The notes below the pieces were generated by a model. The model was not told where the DNA came from. It searched no databases and saw only the letters and a program-made list of their open reading frames with translations. From Streptomyces morookaense (GTDB lineage: Bacteria > Actinomycetota > Actinomycetes > Streptomycetales > Streptomycetaceae): a stretch of 64,000 bases of DNA. Below, piece after piece: positions 18,612-27,122 of this stretch. A program made the translations under genes and the position numbers. The DNA is taken from positions 30,822 through 94,821 of the forward strand of contig NZ_JABBXF010000015.1 of NCBI RefSeq assembly GCF_013030945.1. Direction: 5' to 3'. Within the stretch, counting starts at the first letter, position 1; each line of letters begins with the position of its first letter.

Positions 18612-19283
18612 ATGGTGGACAACAGAACGCTGCGCCGCGGCACCCGCGCGCTGGCCCTGGGCGCGACGGCCCTCGGCATGGTGACGGCGATGGCCCTGCC
18701 CGCGGCGGCCGACAGCGGCCCGACCCGCAAGGAGCTCATAGCCGACTGCGCCTCGGGGCTGGGCAAGTGCAGCTTCAACGACCCGGTGCTCGGCAAGGCC
18801 TACCTGGGCGACTTCCGCCAGGTCTCCGACTCGCTCTACAACTGCAGCACTTCGCCCGCGACCCAGTCGATGACGTGGTCCGACACCGTGGGCTCGACCG
18901 ACTCGGTGGGGGTGTCCATCACCGCGGGCGGCAAGATCGCGGACATCATCGACCTCAGCGTGACCGCGAACTACAGCCACACGTGGTCGAGTTCCCACTC
19001 GGAGTCCAGCTCGCTGAACATGACGGTGCAGCCGGGCGAGGTCGGCTGGATCTCCCGCGCCCAGGTGATGCAGACCGTCTCGGGCACCTGGCAGACGCAC
19101 TACGACAACCCGAAGTGGGGCCACTACTACTGGTACGTCCCCGACACCGTGACAGGCCCGGCGCCCAACGGCACGGAGGGCGTGAGCAACGCCGTGGTCG
19201 TCAAGAGCCGCAAGATGACGGGCGCGGAAAAGACGTCGTGCGCGGCGAACGGCCGCAAGACGTTCAAGCGCAGCGCCCGTTGA
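18612..19283 (+). CDS. Secreted protein with possible aerolysin/ETX-MTX2-like beta module
   Basis: A 223-residue exported protein. Residues 1-34 are a signal peptide (RRGTRALALGATALGMVTAM, cleavage near ALPAAA-DS). The mature part has four cysteines, and residues about 80-150 alternate Ser/Thr and hydrophobic residues: MTWSDTVGSTDSVGVSITAG, then SVTANYSHTWSSSHSESSSL, then TVQPGEVGWISR. That two-strand amphipathic pattern ending at a proline-glycine turn resembles the insertion region of aerolysin-type pore-forming toxins. This is a pattern match only, with no known homologue recalled. ATG 18612 has GAGAGG seven bases upstream. It stands alone between the kinase and a small membrane protein. 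Confidence 0.75.
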   Translation: MVDNRTLRRGTRALALGATALGMVTAMALPAAADSGPTRKELIADCASGLGKCSFNDPVLGKAYLGDFRQVSDSLYNCSTSPATQSMTWSDTVGSTDSVGVSITAGGKIADIIDLSVTANYSHTWSSSHSESSSLNMTVQPGEVGWISRAQVMQTVSGTWQTHYDNPKWGHYYWYVPDTVTGPAPNGTEGVSNAVVVKSRKMTGAEKTSCAANGRKTFKRSAR

Positions 19284-19285
19284 GA

Positions 19286-19330
19286 GGCGCCCCGTAAGGG
19301 GCGCGGGGAACTGCGCGAGCAGCCACAACG
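19286..19330. repeat. Half copy of the palindromic repeat after the secreted protein gene
   Basis: GCGCCCCGTAAGGGGCGCGG with GGAACTGCGCGAGCAGCC follows the stop codon by two bases. Only one arm of the larger element is present, though its own CGCCCC-GTAA-GGGGCG hairpin is complete. Probable terminator. Confidence 0.65.
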
Positions 19331-19352
19331 GACCCGCACCCGAGGGCAGAGC

Positions 19353-19835
19353 TCAGCCCTCCGCTTCCTCCTCCGGCATATCGATGACCGGCACCGGCTC
19401 CAGCCCGATCTTCTCCGCGATCCGCGTCAACAGCACGTCCTGCGCAGCAAGATGGCTCTGCACATGCGCCACCTCGTGCAGCGTCGCACTCGCGTCGTGG
19501 AACGTCGCCTCCGACCGCTTGTCGGAGGCAGCGGCCTGGACATTCTGGCCCACCATGATCACGGACAGCAGCACCAGCTGGAGGAAGGTCTGCGCCACCC
19601 AGGAGACGATCGCCGCAGCTCCGCCGCGGATCGCTTCGGGCAGGCTGATCAGGTCGAACAGCGCGAACGCGTAGGCACACCACATGCTGCCCACGGCGCG
19701 CGTGACGAGGATGGCGACCTTCGTGTTGAAGCGGGTGACCGCATTGCCCGTGGCGTGCTGGTCGGCGACCCTGACCGGGCCGCGGGCGTGGCGCGAGGCG
19801 ATGTGCGGGTGGGGAATGTGCTGGTAGATCGTCAT
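19353..19835 (-). CDS. Small two-helix membrane protein
   Basis: A 160-residue protein, start MTIYQHIPHPHIASRHARG at 19835. After a basic, soluble N-terminus come two membrane helices (about 48-70, VGSMWCAYAFALFDLI; and 78-100, IVSWVAQTFLQLVLLSVIMV), then GQNVQAAASDKR and a charged C-terminal helix. The helix pair followed by a Q-N-Q-like motif resembles DUF1003-type membrane proteins, but I cannot assign it firmly. It lies downstream of a transporter gene, separated by a strong hairpin. Confidence 0.7.
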   Translation of the reverse strand: MTIYQHIPHPHIASRHARGPVRVADQHATGNAVTRFNTKVAILVTRAVGSMWCAYAFALFDLISLPEAIRGGAAAIVSWVAQTFLQLVLLSVIMVGQNVQAAASDKRSEATFHDASATLHEVAHVQSHLAAQDVLLTRIAEKIGLEPVPVIDMPEEEAEG

Positions 19836-19877
19836 GGTGCGGCTTCCTGTCGACAGTGCGACTGCAGCCCATGACTG

Positions 19878-19918
19878 CAGTGAGGACGCCGGGGATTGGT
19901 GCCCCGGCGTCCTCACTG
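19878..19918. terminator. Strong stem-loop, perfect 17-bp stem
   Basis: CAGTGAGGACGCCGGGG (19878-19894) pairs perfectly with 19902-19918 around a seven-base loop. It sits just after the stop of the DUF3533 membrane protein gene and before the small membrane protein gene, both leftward. No U-run follows, as is common in Streptomyces. Confidence 0.75.
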
Positions 19919-19948
19919 TCATGCCCGTACTGCCATGTGTGCCCGGCG

Positions 19949-21256
19949 TCAGACCGCCGCGGGCACCGGCTCCGCGTCCGCTGCCTCGTCGGCGGGGCGC
20001 GGGACCCGGTGCAGGCCCTTGCGGTCGTAGAACCAGGTCATGCCGAAGCCGAACACCAGGGCGGCGGCCAGCGCGATGCCCAGCGAGGCCCAGGCGCGGG
20101 TCAGGCCGGCGTCGGCCTGGGCGCCGTAGTAGAGGATCGAGCGCAGGCCGCCGGTGATCTGCCGCAGCGGCTCGAACTCCGAGAGCACCCGGAAGAAGTC
20201 CGGCAGCGCCTGGAGCGGCACGGTCGAGCCCGAGGACGGGACGGCCATGGCGACGAAGACGATCGTCGAGAGCAGCATGCCGGGGACGCCGAAGGCCCGG
20301 AGCAGGGCCAGGGCGCCGATGCCGACGACGGCGACGGTGGTCACGGAGTAGACCCAGAGCAGGCCGAGGTGGGAGGCGTCCATGCCGAGGATGCCGACCG
20401 TGGCGAGCTCGACCAGGGAGCCCATGACCAGGGAGAGGACGGCCATGAGCACGGAGTCGACGGCGAGGGTGCGCACCCGGCTCGTGTGCCGCAGCGGCAT
20501 GCGCTGACGGAAGGGGCCGAAGTCGGTGTGCAGGTAGCCGAGGAAGGTGTCGACCTGGGAGACGATCGCGTTGGCGCCGAGCATGCCGCAGACGACCAGG
20601 ACGAGCGCGTAATAGAAGGCGCTCAGGCCCATGGCGCTGTGGGTGCCGAGCGGGTGGCCGTCGGCGACCTGCACGGTCACGGGGTCGGCGAGCATCAGCT
20701 GGGAGGCCGGGGTGAGCTTGGCGCCCTGGGCGTTCGCCTGCTTGAGGAGCTGCTGGCCGAGCTGGGCGGAGGCGGCGTGGGCGGCCTTCTGCGTCGCCGT
20801 GCTCGCCATGGACGAACCGAAGCTGCCGGCCGACTGGTTGGTGAGCACCGTGATCGTCGGGCGGACGGGCTTGGTCTGCTGCGGGCTGCTCAGCCCGGCG
20901 AGCGAGGCGGTGAAGTTCTCGGGCACGACGATCGCGCCGAAAAGCTTGCCCTGGCCGAGCTTCTTGTCGGCCTCCTCGCGGTCGAGGACCTGCCAGTCGA
21001 AGCTGTTGTTGCCCTCCGCGGACTTCGTGATCCCGGAGACGACCTGCTCGCCGGCGTTGAGGCGCTTGCCCTGCACCGTGGCGCCCTTGTCGCTGTTGAC
21101 CAGCGCGACGGGCAGGTCACGCAGGTGACCCTTGGGGTTGACGTTGCCGCCCACGTAGAGCAGGGAGAAGAGGGCGGCGACCACCGCGAGGATGAGGCCC
21201 GAACCGATCCACAGCCGCGGACTGCGGAGTACGGAGGGGGGCTGAGGGGAAGGCAT
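19949..21256 (-). CDS. DUF3533 / YhgE-Pip-like ABC-2-type membrane protein
   Basis: A 435-residue membrane protein. One helix near the N-terminus (LWIGSGLILAVVAALFSLLYVGG) precedes a large external domain (about 45-225, with LPVALVNSDKGATVQGKRLN). Five or so helices then follow (FYYALVLVVCGMLGANAIV to LGIALAAALVFGFGMTWF). This is the layout of YhgE/Pip and ABC-2 transporter permeases with a split first helix. Such proteins export small molecules or lipids and often serve drug resistance. No ATPase gene is adjacent. It is divergent from a MerR regulator gene with a perfect palindrome in the promoter, so it is probably the regulator's target. Confidence 0.82.
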   Translation of the reverse strand: MPSPQPPSVLRSPRLWIGSGLILAVVAALFSLLYVGGNVNPKGHLRDLPVALVNSDKGATVQGKRLNAGEQVVSGITKSAEGNNSFDWQVLDREEADKKLGQGKLFGAIVVPENFTASLAGLSSPQQTKPVRPTITVLTNQSAGSFGSSMASTATQKAAHAASAQLGQQLLKQANAQGAKLTPASQLMLADPVTVQVADGHPLGTHSAMGLSAFYYALVLVVCGMLGANAIVSQVDTFLGYLHTDFGPFRQRMPLRHTSRVRTLAVDSVLMAVLSLVMGSLVELATVGILGMDASHLGLLWVYSVTTVAVVGIGALALLRAFGVPGMLLSTIVFVAMAVPSSGSTVPLQALPDFFRVLSEFEPLRQITGGLRSILYYGAQADAGLTRAWASLGIALAAALVFGFGMTWFYDRKGLHRVPRPADEAADAEPVPAAV

Positions 21257-21285
21257 GGATGCTCCGACTCGATGACAGGAAGTAG

Positions 21286-21306
21286 CTGGATACTTAAAGT
21301 ATCCAG
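21286..21306. promoter_or_regulatory. Perfect 21-bp palindromic operator for the adjacent MerR regulator
   Basis: CTGGATACTT-A-AAGTATCCAG is a perfect palindrome in the 139-bp space between the divergent DUF3533 and MerR genes. A looser second copy of the half-site (GATAGTGGCAGTATC) follows at 21312-21326. MerR proteins bind such dyads within the promoter. Confidence 0.8.
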
Positions 21307-21395
21307 TACTCGATAGTGGCAGTATCTACCTGGGGTGTCCAGTCGCGTCCGTGGCGACCGCGGACGCCCGGCCGCACCACCAGCGAGGAAGCTGC

Positions 21396-22037
21396 ATGAA
21401 GATCTCGGAGCTCAGCCGCAGAACCGGCGTGCCGGTCGCCAGCATCAAGTACTTCCGTCGGGAGGGCCTGCTGCCCGCGGGCAGGGCGACGGCCGCCACG
21501 CTGGCCGAGTACGGCGAGGAGCACGTGCAGCGCCTGCGCCTGATCAAGGCGCTGACCACGCTCGGCGGACTGTCCATCGCCGCCGCCCGCGACGTGCTGA
21601 CGGCGGTCGACCAGACCGAGAGCACCGACGAGACGCTCAAGGAGATCAGCTACGCGCTGCCGGTGCCCGTCGCACAGGCCCCGGCCGGGGACGCCGACGA
21701 GGAGGCGGAGGCCGCAGCGGCGGCGGCAGCGGATGTGGCGGACCTGATCGCGGCCATGGACTGGCAGGTCCCCGGCACCTCCCCGCACGTGCAGGGGCTG
21801 ACGACGGCCCTGCGGGAGCTCAGGCGGCTCGACGCGGACTACCGCCCGGAGCGGCTCGTCCGCTACGCCGAACTGGCCTGCTCCGTCGCCCGCCTGGACC
21901 TCGAGCGCGCGGCCGCCTTCGAGAACTCCCCCACCCTGGCCGAGCAGGCGGTCGTCGTCGTCGCCCTCTCCGGCCCGCTGCTCGAACTCCTGCGGCGGCT
22001 CGCCCAGGAGGACCAGGTCCGCCGCCGCTCCGCGTGA
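21396..22037 (+). CDS. MerR family transcriptional regulator
   Basis: A 213-residue regulator. The winged helix-turn-helix is residues 1-70 (MKISELSRRTGVPVASIKYF, then REGLLPAGRATAATLAEYGE). The remaining part is helical and alanine-rich and probably forms the dimer coiled coil and the ligand pocket. No cysteine pattern for metal sensing is present, so a drug or metabolite ligand is more likely. ATG 21396 follows GAGGAA at a good distance. It is divergent from the membrane protein gene and nearly abuts, tail to tail, the acyl-CoA dehydrogenase gene. Confidence 0.9.
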   Translation: MKISELSRRTGVPVASIKYFRREGLLPAGRATAATLAEYGEEHVQRLRLIKALTTLGGLSIAAARDVLTAVDQTESTDETLKEISYALPVPVAQAPAGDADEEAEAAAAAAADVADLIAAMDWQVPGTSPHVQGLTTALRELRRLDADYRPERLVRYAELACSVARLDLERAAAFENSPTLAEQAVVVVALSGPLLELLRRLAQEDQVRRRSA

Positions 22038-22056
22038 CGGGCTCGTGTGATGTGCA

Positions 22057-23235
22057 TCAGCGCCGCACCCGCGGCATCCCCAGCCCGATCCACGAGATGA
22101 TCTCCCGCTGGATCTCGTTGTTGCCGCCGCCGAAGGTGAAGATGACGGCGCTGCGGTAGGCGCGCTCCAGCTCGCCGTGCAGCACGGCCCCGGCCGAACC
22201 CTCCTTCAGCGGCCCGGCCGCGCCCAGGACCTCCATCAGCCAGGCACACGCATCCCGGCGCGCCTCGGAGCCGTACACCTTGACGGCCGAGGCGTCCTGC
22301 GGGGTGAGCGCGGAACGCTGCAGGGCGTCCACCATCCGCCAGTTGAGCAGCTTCATCGCCTCCAGCCGGACGTGCGTACGGGCCAGCCGGCTGCGGACCC
22401 AGCCGAGGTCGATCACCCTGCGGCCGTCGGCCAGGGCGGTGGCGGCTGCCCAGTCCCGTACATCGCGCAGGATCCTGATGACGGAACTGCCGTGGGCGGC
22501 GAGGGTGACGCGCTCGTGGTTGAGCTGGGTGGTGATCAGCCGCCAGCCCTCGTTCTCCTTGCCGACGAGGTGGTCGACGGGCACGCGGACGTTCTCGTAG
22601 TAGCTGGCCGTGGTGTCGTGCGAGGCCAGGGTGTGGATGAGGGTGCAGGAGTAGCCGGGGTCGGTGGTCGGCACCAGGAGCATGGAGATGCCCTTGTGGG
22701 GCGGGGCGTCCGGGTCGGTGCGCACGGCGAGCCAGACCCAGTCGGCGGTGTCGCCGTTGGTGGTCCAGATCTTCTGCCCGTCGACGACGTAGTGACCGCC
22801 GTCGCGCACCGCCCGCGTCTTCAGCGCGGCGAGGTCGGTGCCGGCTCCCGGCTCGCTGTAACCGATGGCGAAGTCGATCTCGCCGGAGAGGATCCGGGGC
22901 AGGAAGTACGCCTTCTGCGCGTCCGTGCCGAACTGCATCAGCGTGGGACCCACGGTGTTGAGGGCCATGAGCGGCAGGGGCACGCCCGCCTGCGCGGCCT
23001 CGTCGAAGAAGATGAACTGCTCCATGGGGGTCATCCCGCTGCCCCCGTACTCCTCGGGCCAGCCCACCCCGAGCCGCCCGTCCGCACCGAGCCGGCGGAT
23101 GGTGCGCCGGTAGAAGCGCTTCTGCTCGGCGAGGTCGGCGTGCCGGGCCGCGGCGGCCCCGGGCGCCAAGTCCGCGAAATAGTCGCGCAGTTCGGCCCGC
23201 AGCGCCTGCTGTCCGGGGGTGTACTGGAGATCCAC
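22057..23235 (-). CDS. Acyl-CoA dehydrogenase
   Basis: A 392-residue flavoenzyme that introduces a trans-2 double bond in acyl-CoA. Family marks are the GWPEEYGGSGMTPMEQFIFF region, AIGYSEPGAGTDLAALKTRA (flavin/substrate loop), GQKIWTTNGDTADWVWLAVR, and the C-terminal FGGGNNEIQREIISWIGLGM. This style resembles the alpha chains of actinobacterial side-chain (steroid or branched acid) dehydrogenases, which normally pair with a second subunit; none is adjacent. The GTG start at 23235 has GGAGGGG six bases upstream and is preferred over the longer frame to 23286. Confidence 0.9.
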   Translation of the reverse strand: MDLQYTPGQQALRAELRDYFADLAPGAAAARHADLAEQKRFYRRTIRRLGADGRLGVGWPEEYGGSGMTPMEQFIFFDEAAQAGVPLPLMALNTVGPTLMQFGTDAQKAYFLPRILSGEIDFAIGYSEPGAGTDLAALKTRAVRDGGHYVVDGQKIWTTNGDTADWVWLAVRTDPDAPPHKGISMLLVPTTDPGYSCTLIHTLASHDTTASYYENVRVPVDHLVGKENEGWRLITTQLNHERVTLAAHGSSVIRILRDVRDWAAATALADGRRVIDLGWVRSRLARTHVRLEAMKLLNWRMVDALQRSALTPQDASAVKVYGSEARRDACAWLMEVLGAAGPLKEGSAGAVLHGELERAYRSAVIFTFGGGNNEIQREIISWIGLGMPRVRR

Positions 23236-23335
23236 GGCCCCTCCAAGGTCCCGTTGCCGGCGCACACGGTAGAACGTGTTGCACAAAACGGGAAGGGCTG
23301 TGCCCCCCGGAGGGCGGCGGGGCGGGCGCGGCGGG

Positions 23336-23749
23336 TCAGCCGCTGCTTTCGGCCCGCAGACGGACCTGCTCCTCCAGCCGGGCCAGGCTCTCGTCCAGCC
23401 CCTGCTCGATCACCTCGCGCGGCGGGGCCGAGTCCTCGTCGAAGAACGACAGATGGATGGTCACCCGGCTCGTCCCGGCGGATTCCATGCCGGCCACCTG
23501 GAGCCACCCGGCATACCGCCCGTCGTCCCGGGTGCCCCACTCCATCCGCATCTGGTCCTTCTGCGACCGCAGCAGTCCGCGCTCGTCCGAGTCGGTGCGG
23601 TCCTCGTGCACGGTCACCGCGGGCGGTTCGCCGACCTGCACATGCAGGTCGCGGGGCATCCATGCCTCGAGCCGCGCGGTGTCGGCCGCCTCGTCGAAGA
23701 CCAGCTCGGGCAGGGCCGGCATGGTGCGGGATCGCTCGTACTCGGTCAT
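23336..23749 (-). CDS. SRPBCC / START-like protein
   Basis: A 137-residue single-domain protein beginning MTEYERSRTMPALPELVFDE. It shows the START-like pattern: an opening strand, a helical lid (VFDEAADTARLEAWMPRDLH), long antiparallel strands (YAGWLQVAGMESAGTSRVTI) and the closing helix VIEQGLDESLARLEEQVRLR. These proteins bind hydrophobic ligands or act as cyclases; the function here is unknown. It lies between the acyl-CoA dehydrogenase and TetR genes on the same strand, with gaps of about 100 bp. Confidence 0.75.
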   Translation of the reverse strand: MTEYERSRTMPALPELVFDEAADTARLEAWMPRDLHVQVGEPPAVTVHEDRTDSDERGLLRSQKDQMRMEWGTRDDGRYAGWLQVAGMESAGTSRVTIHLSFFDEDSAPPREVIEQGLDESLARLEEQVRLRAESSG

Positions 23750-23879
23750 CGGCTGCTCGCTCCTCAGGTCCTGGCCGCACCGGCGGTCGGCCGGGCGCCC
23801 TCCGGCCCACCATCGGCCGCTGCCGGCGAAACCGCGACCGGGGAGGCCCCGACCGGTGAACCGAGGCCCTGCCCCCGAT

Positions 23880-24458
23880 TCAGGCGACCGCCCAGGCCGC
23901 CTCGATCATCCGGAAGATCTCGTCGAGCGCCGCCTCCGGATCGGCCGCCTCGCGGGCCAGCGCATAGGCGTCGATCGCGAACCGCGCGATCGTCCGGCAG
24001 GCCGTTGCGGACTGCGACAGGCCGGGATCGGCGGCGATGGCCGTCGCCAGCGACTCCGCGTGGCGCAGCGCCATCGACTCCTCGTACTCCCGCAGGGCGG
24101 GTGATGCATCGATCATGCGCCGGACCGGGGCGGCACCGTCCCCCGCGCAATGGCGGACCAGGGCCTCGATCTCGCGGCGCAGCGCGGGGACGAGCGGCTC
24201 GTGCGGCGCCCGGCCGGTGACCGCCTGCACGAGACGCTGCTCGAAGCCCTGGTCCTGCTCGAACACGAGGGCCTCTTTCGAAGCGAAGTGGGAGAACACC
24301 GTGGTCACGGCCACGTCGGCCTCGGCGGCCACGTCCCGGATGCCCACCGCGTCGTACCCGCGTTCCAGGAAGAGCCGCAGGGCGGTGTCGGCGATCTTCT
24401 GGCGGGTCGCGGCCTTCTTGCGCTCGCGGCGCCCGGTCGGCGTGGTCGGCACGGTCAT
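23880..24458 (-). CDS. TetR family transcriptional regulator
   Basis: A 192-residue repressor. Residues about 12-60 are the DNA-binding domain (ATRQKIADTALRLFLERGYD, then VAVTTVFSHFASKEALVFEQ). The C-terminal helical domain would bind the inducer. It is divergent from an NADP-dependent oxidoreductase gene, and the short space holds a 15-bp perfect palindrome, the likely binding site for both autoregulation and oxidoreductase control. Confidence 0.92.
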   Translation of the reverse strand: MTVPTTPTGRRERKKAATRQKIADTALRLFLERGYDAVGIRDVAAEADVAVTTVFSHFASKEALVFEQDQGFEQRLVQAVTGRAPHEPLVPALRREIEALVRHCAGDGAAPVRRMIDASPALREYEESMALRHAESLATAIAADPGLSQSATACRTIARFAIDAYALAREAADPEAALDEIFRMIEAAWAVA

Positions 24459-24499
24459 GCCCTGACGCTACCAGGTGTGAAGTCGAAACGGTTGTTAAA

Positions 24500-24514
24500 C
24501 CCTAACCGTTAGGG
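24500..24514. promoter_or_regulatory. Palindromic operator between TetR and oxidoreductase genes
   Basis: CCCTAAC-C-GTTAGGG is a perfect 15-bp palindrome two bases before the first ATG of the oxidoreductase gene. A wider pair, ACGGTT...AACCGT, overlaps it. Binding here would block transcription of a near-leaderless mRNA. Confidence 0.75.
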
Positions 24515-24516
24515 CT

Positions 24517-25422
24517 ATGTTCGGCGGCATGAAGAGAGTGAGCTTCGCCGAGTTCGGCGGTCCGGATGTCCTGCGCCTCACCGACGCCGAGGAGCCGCAC
24601 GCGGGCCCCGGCCACATACGCATCGCTGTACGGGCGGCAGGCGTGAACCCCGTCGACTGGAGGATCCGTGAAGGCCAGAAACTGAAGGCCCACCCTGTCG
24701 AACTGCCCTCCGGAGTCGGGCAGGACGCCTCCGGGGTGGTGGACGAGGTCGGCGAGGGCGTCGAAGGGGTCGGGATCGGCGACCATGTGCTCGGGCGGGG
24801 GTCGAGCACGTACGCCGAGTTCGCCGTGCTGTCGGCCTGGGCCCGTATGCCCGAGGGCCTGACGTTCGAGGAGGCGGCCGGGTACCCCTCCGTGGTGGAG
24901 ACTGCGCTGCGCATCATCCGCGAATCCGGTGTGCAGCCCGGGCAGACGCTGCTGGTCAGCGGGGCGTCCGGGGGAGTCGGCTCGGCGGTGCTGCAGATCG
25001 CCCGCGACCGCGGCATCACGGTGATCGGCACGGCCGGCGCCGCGAACCAGGACTACCTGCGCAGCCTGGGCGCCCTCGCCACGACGTACGGCGAGGGCTG
25101 GGCCGAGCGGGTGCGGGAGCTCGGCCACGTCGACGCGGCTCTCGATCTGGCCGGCTCGGGCGTGATCCGCGAGCTCGTCGAACTGACCGGGGACCCGCGG
25201 AAGGTGGTCTCCATCGCGGATCTCGGTGCACCGGAGGCCGGTGCCCGGTTCTCCGGCGTGACCGGGAACGTACCGGAAGCGCTCGCCGAGGCCGTCCGCC
25301 TCATCGCGCGGGGCAGGCTCCACATCCCGGTCGAGAAGTCGTACACGCTCGCCGAGGCCGCGGCGGCGCACACGGACAGCGCTGCGGGGCACACGCGCGG
25401 ACGGCGGGTCCTGGTCGTGTGA
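24517..25422 (+). CDS. NADP-dependent oxidoreductase (zinc-independent MDR family)
   Basis: A 301-residue medium-chain reductase of the quinone oxidoreductase type. An N-terminal GroES-like domain (AAGVNPVDWRIREGQ, GQDASGVVDEVGEGV) precedes a Rossmann domain with LLVSGASGGVGSAVLQIARD. Catalytic zinc ligands are absent. It probably reduces quinones or enones with NADPH. ATG 24517 lies directly after the operator; ATG 24529 (MKRVSFAEF) is the family-typical start, and neither has a Shine-Dalgarno. Control by the divergent TetR protein is likely, as in inducible detoxification pairs. Confidence 0.88.
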   Translation: MFGGMKRVSFAEFGGPDVLRLTDAEEPHAGPGHIRIAVRAAGVNPVDWRIREGQKLKAHPVELPSGVGQDASGVVDEVGEGVEGVGIGDHVLGRGSSTYAEFAVLSAWARMPEGLTFEEAAGYPSVVETALRIIRESGVQPGQTLLVSGASGGVGSAVLQIARDRGITVIGTAGAANQDYLRSLGALATTYGEGWAERVRELGHVDAALDLAGSGVIRELVELTGDPRKVVSIADLGAPEAGARFSGVTGNVPEALAEAVRLIARGRLHIPVEKSYTLAEAAAAHTDSAAGHTRGRRVLVV

Positions 25423-25431
25423 CGCCCTCCA

Positions 25432-26865
25432 TCACTGAGCCCGTTCGCGGCGGCGCACCAGCGGATACCCGATCCCCAGCAGCGCGAACCACACGGCGAT
25501 GACGTACAGGGCCACGCGCGTGCCGGAGTCCCAGCCGATGAGCACGGTGATGAAGGCGAAGGCCGCCAGGGCGAGCCAGTTGGTGTACGGAGCCCCCGGC
25601 ATCCGGTACGAGGACGGGGCGGCCAGGCCCGCCCGTACCGCCTGCCGGTAGCGCAGGTGCGTCACGAGGATGACGCTCCAGACGGTGATGGCGCCGCCCG
25701 TGGACACGGCGGTGATGTAGGCGAAGGCGTGGTCCGGATCGACCGCGTTGACCCACACGCCGATCGCCATGACCACCGCCGAGAGGGACACGCCCAGGGC
25801 CGGCACCCCTCGCCGGCTCAGCCCGGCCAGGGCCCTGGGCCCGTCCCCGTTGAGCCCGACGGTCCGCAGCATGCGCGCCGTGGCGTACAGGCCGCCCGCG
25901 TTGCAGGAGGACAGGGCTGCCGTGAGGAGCACGAAGTTGACGATTCCGGCCGCGGCCGGAATCCCGATCTTCTGGAAGGCGGCGACGAACGGGCTCGTCC
26001 CCGGCTGGAATTCCTGCCAGCTCACGACGGACAGGATGACCAGCAGAGCACCGAGGTAGAAGAGACCGAACCGCACCGGGAGGCTGTTGATCGCGCGCGG
26101 GATGTTCTTCTCCGGGTCCTTGGTCTCGCCCGCGGTGACGCCGACGAGTTCGACGCCGAGGTAGGCGAACAGCACGATCTGCAACGTCATCAGGGAGTTG
26201 CGCACGCCGCGCGGGGCGATGCCGCCGTCGGCCCAGAGATGGGTGACGGAGGCGGTGTGCCCGGCGTCGCCTAAACCGATGAGAAGGACCCCGAGGCCGA
26301 TCAGGATCATGCCGATGATGGCCGTGACCTTGATGAGGGCGAACCAGAACTCCAGCTCGCCGAAGATCTTCACGGAGATCAGGTTGGCGCAGGCGAGCAC
26401 CACCAGCGAGATCAGCGCGGTCTTCCACTGATCGAAGCCGGGGTACCAGTACTTGACGTACTCCCCCGCCGCGGTGATCTCGGCCATCCCCGTGGTGACC
26501 CACATGATCCAGTACGTCCAGGCGGTGGCGTACCCCCAGAACGGCCCCAGGAATTCCCGCGCGTGATCGGCGAAGCTGCCGGACACCGGCCGGTGCGTGA
26601 GCAGTTCGCCGAGCGCCCGCATGACGAGGAAGAGCACGGCGCCGGCCACGGCGTACCAGACGATGAGGCTGGGCCCGGCCTTGGATATCGCGGTCCCCGC
26701 GCCGAGGAAGAGGCCGGTGCCGATGGTCCCGCCGATGGCGATCATCTGCATCTGCCGGGCGCCCAGTGCCCGTTGGTAACTGCCGGAACCGGCCACGCCG
26801 CCCGGCGCCCCGTCCGACGCCGCCTGCTTCCGGTCGGCGGGATCCCCCGTGGTGTGCGATCTCAC
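25432..26865 (-). CDS. Amino acid permease (APC superfamily, AAT type)
   Basis: A 477-residue membrane transporter with twelve predicted helices. The APC start motif QMQMIAIGGTIGTGLFLGAG opens helix 1, followed by RALGELLTHRPVSGSFADHA with the family's PxSGSFxxYA form, and GVELVGVTAGETKDPEKNIP between helices 6 and 7. It resembles CycA, AnsP and ProY-type permeases that import neutral amino acids with protons. The GTG start at 26865 has AGAGG upstream. It is convergent with the oxidoreductase gene and divergent from the iron-enzyme operon. Confidence 0.9.
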   Translation of the reverse strand: MRSHTTGDPADRKQAASDGAPGGVAGSGSYQRALGARQMQMIAIGGTIGTGLFLGAGTAISKAGPSLIVWYAVAGAVLFLVMRALGELLTHRPVSGSFADHAREFLGPFWGYATAWTYWIMWVTTGMAEITAAGEYVKYWYPGFDQWKTALISLVVLACANLISVKIFGELEFWFALIKVTAIIGMILIGLGVLLIGLGDAGHTASVTHLWADGGIAPRGVRNSLMTLQIVLFAYLGVELVGVTAGETKDPEKNIPRAINSLPVRFGLFYLGALLVILSVVSWQEFQPGTSPFVAAFQKIGIPAAAGIVNFVLLTAALSSCNAGGLYATARMLRTVGLNGDGPRALAGLSRRGVPALGVSLSAVVMAIGVWVNAVDPDHAFAYITAVSTGGAITVWSVILVTHLRYRQAVRAGLAAPSSYRMPGAPYTNWLALAAFAFITVLIGWDSGTRVALYVIAVWFALLGIGYPLVRRRERAQ

Positions 26866-27122
26866 GTGCTCAGCACCTCTCTCGTTCTCGTGCCGCGACT
26901 GGACATGACATCCGGTCAGGGAAAGGTGTACCCGGAATCGGGGGCGGGGTGCTGGTGGATTTACCGATCGGGGATCGGGGGGCGTCCGGGAGGACGATGT
27001 GCCGACCGTGGCCGGATCCGCTCCTCGGCCTCCTCCGTGGCCGGATCGCTCCCTGCCGTCCCCTCGATCCGCCCTGCCAGGGTGTGGCGTTCGATCACCG
27101 AGCCGAGAGGACGCCGATCGCC

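Noticed and set aside
26866..27122. Copper (CsoR) or zinc (Zur) operator before the MNIO operon
   Set aside because: No dyad resembling known Streptomyces CsoR or Zur sites was found, only GC-rich direct repeats such as GATCGGGGATCGGGG.
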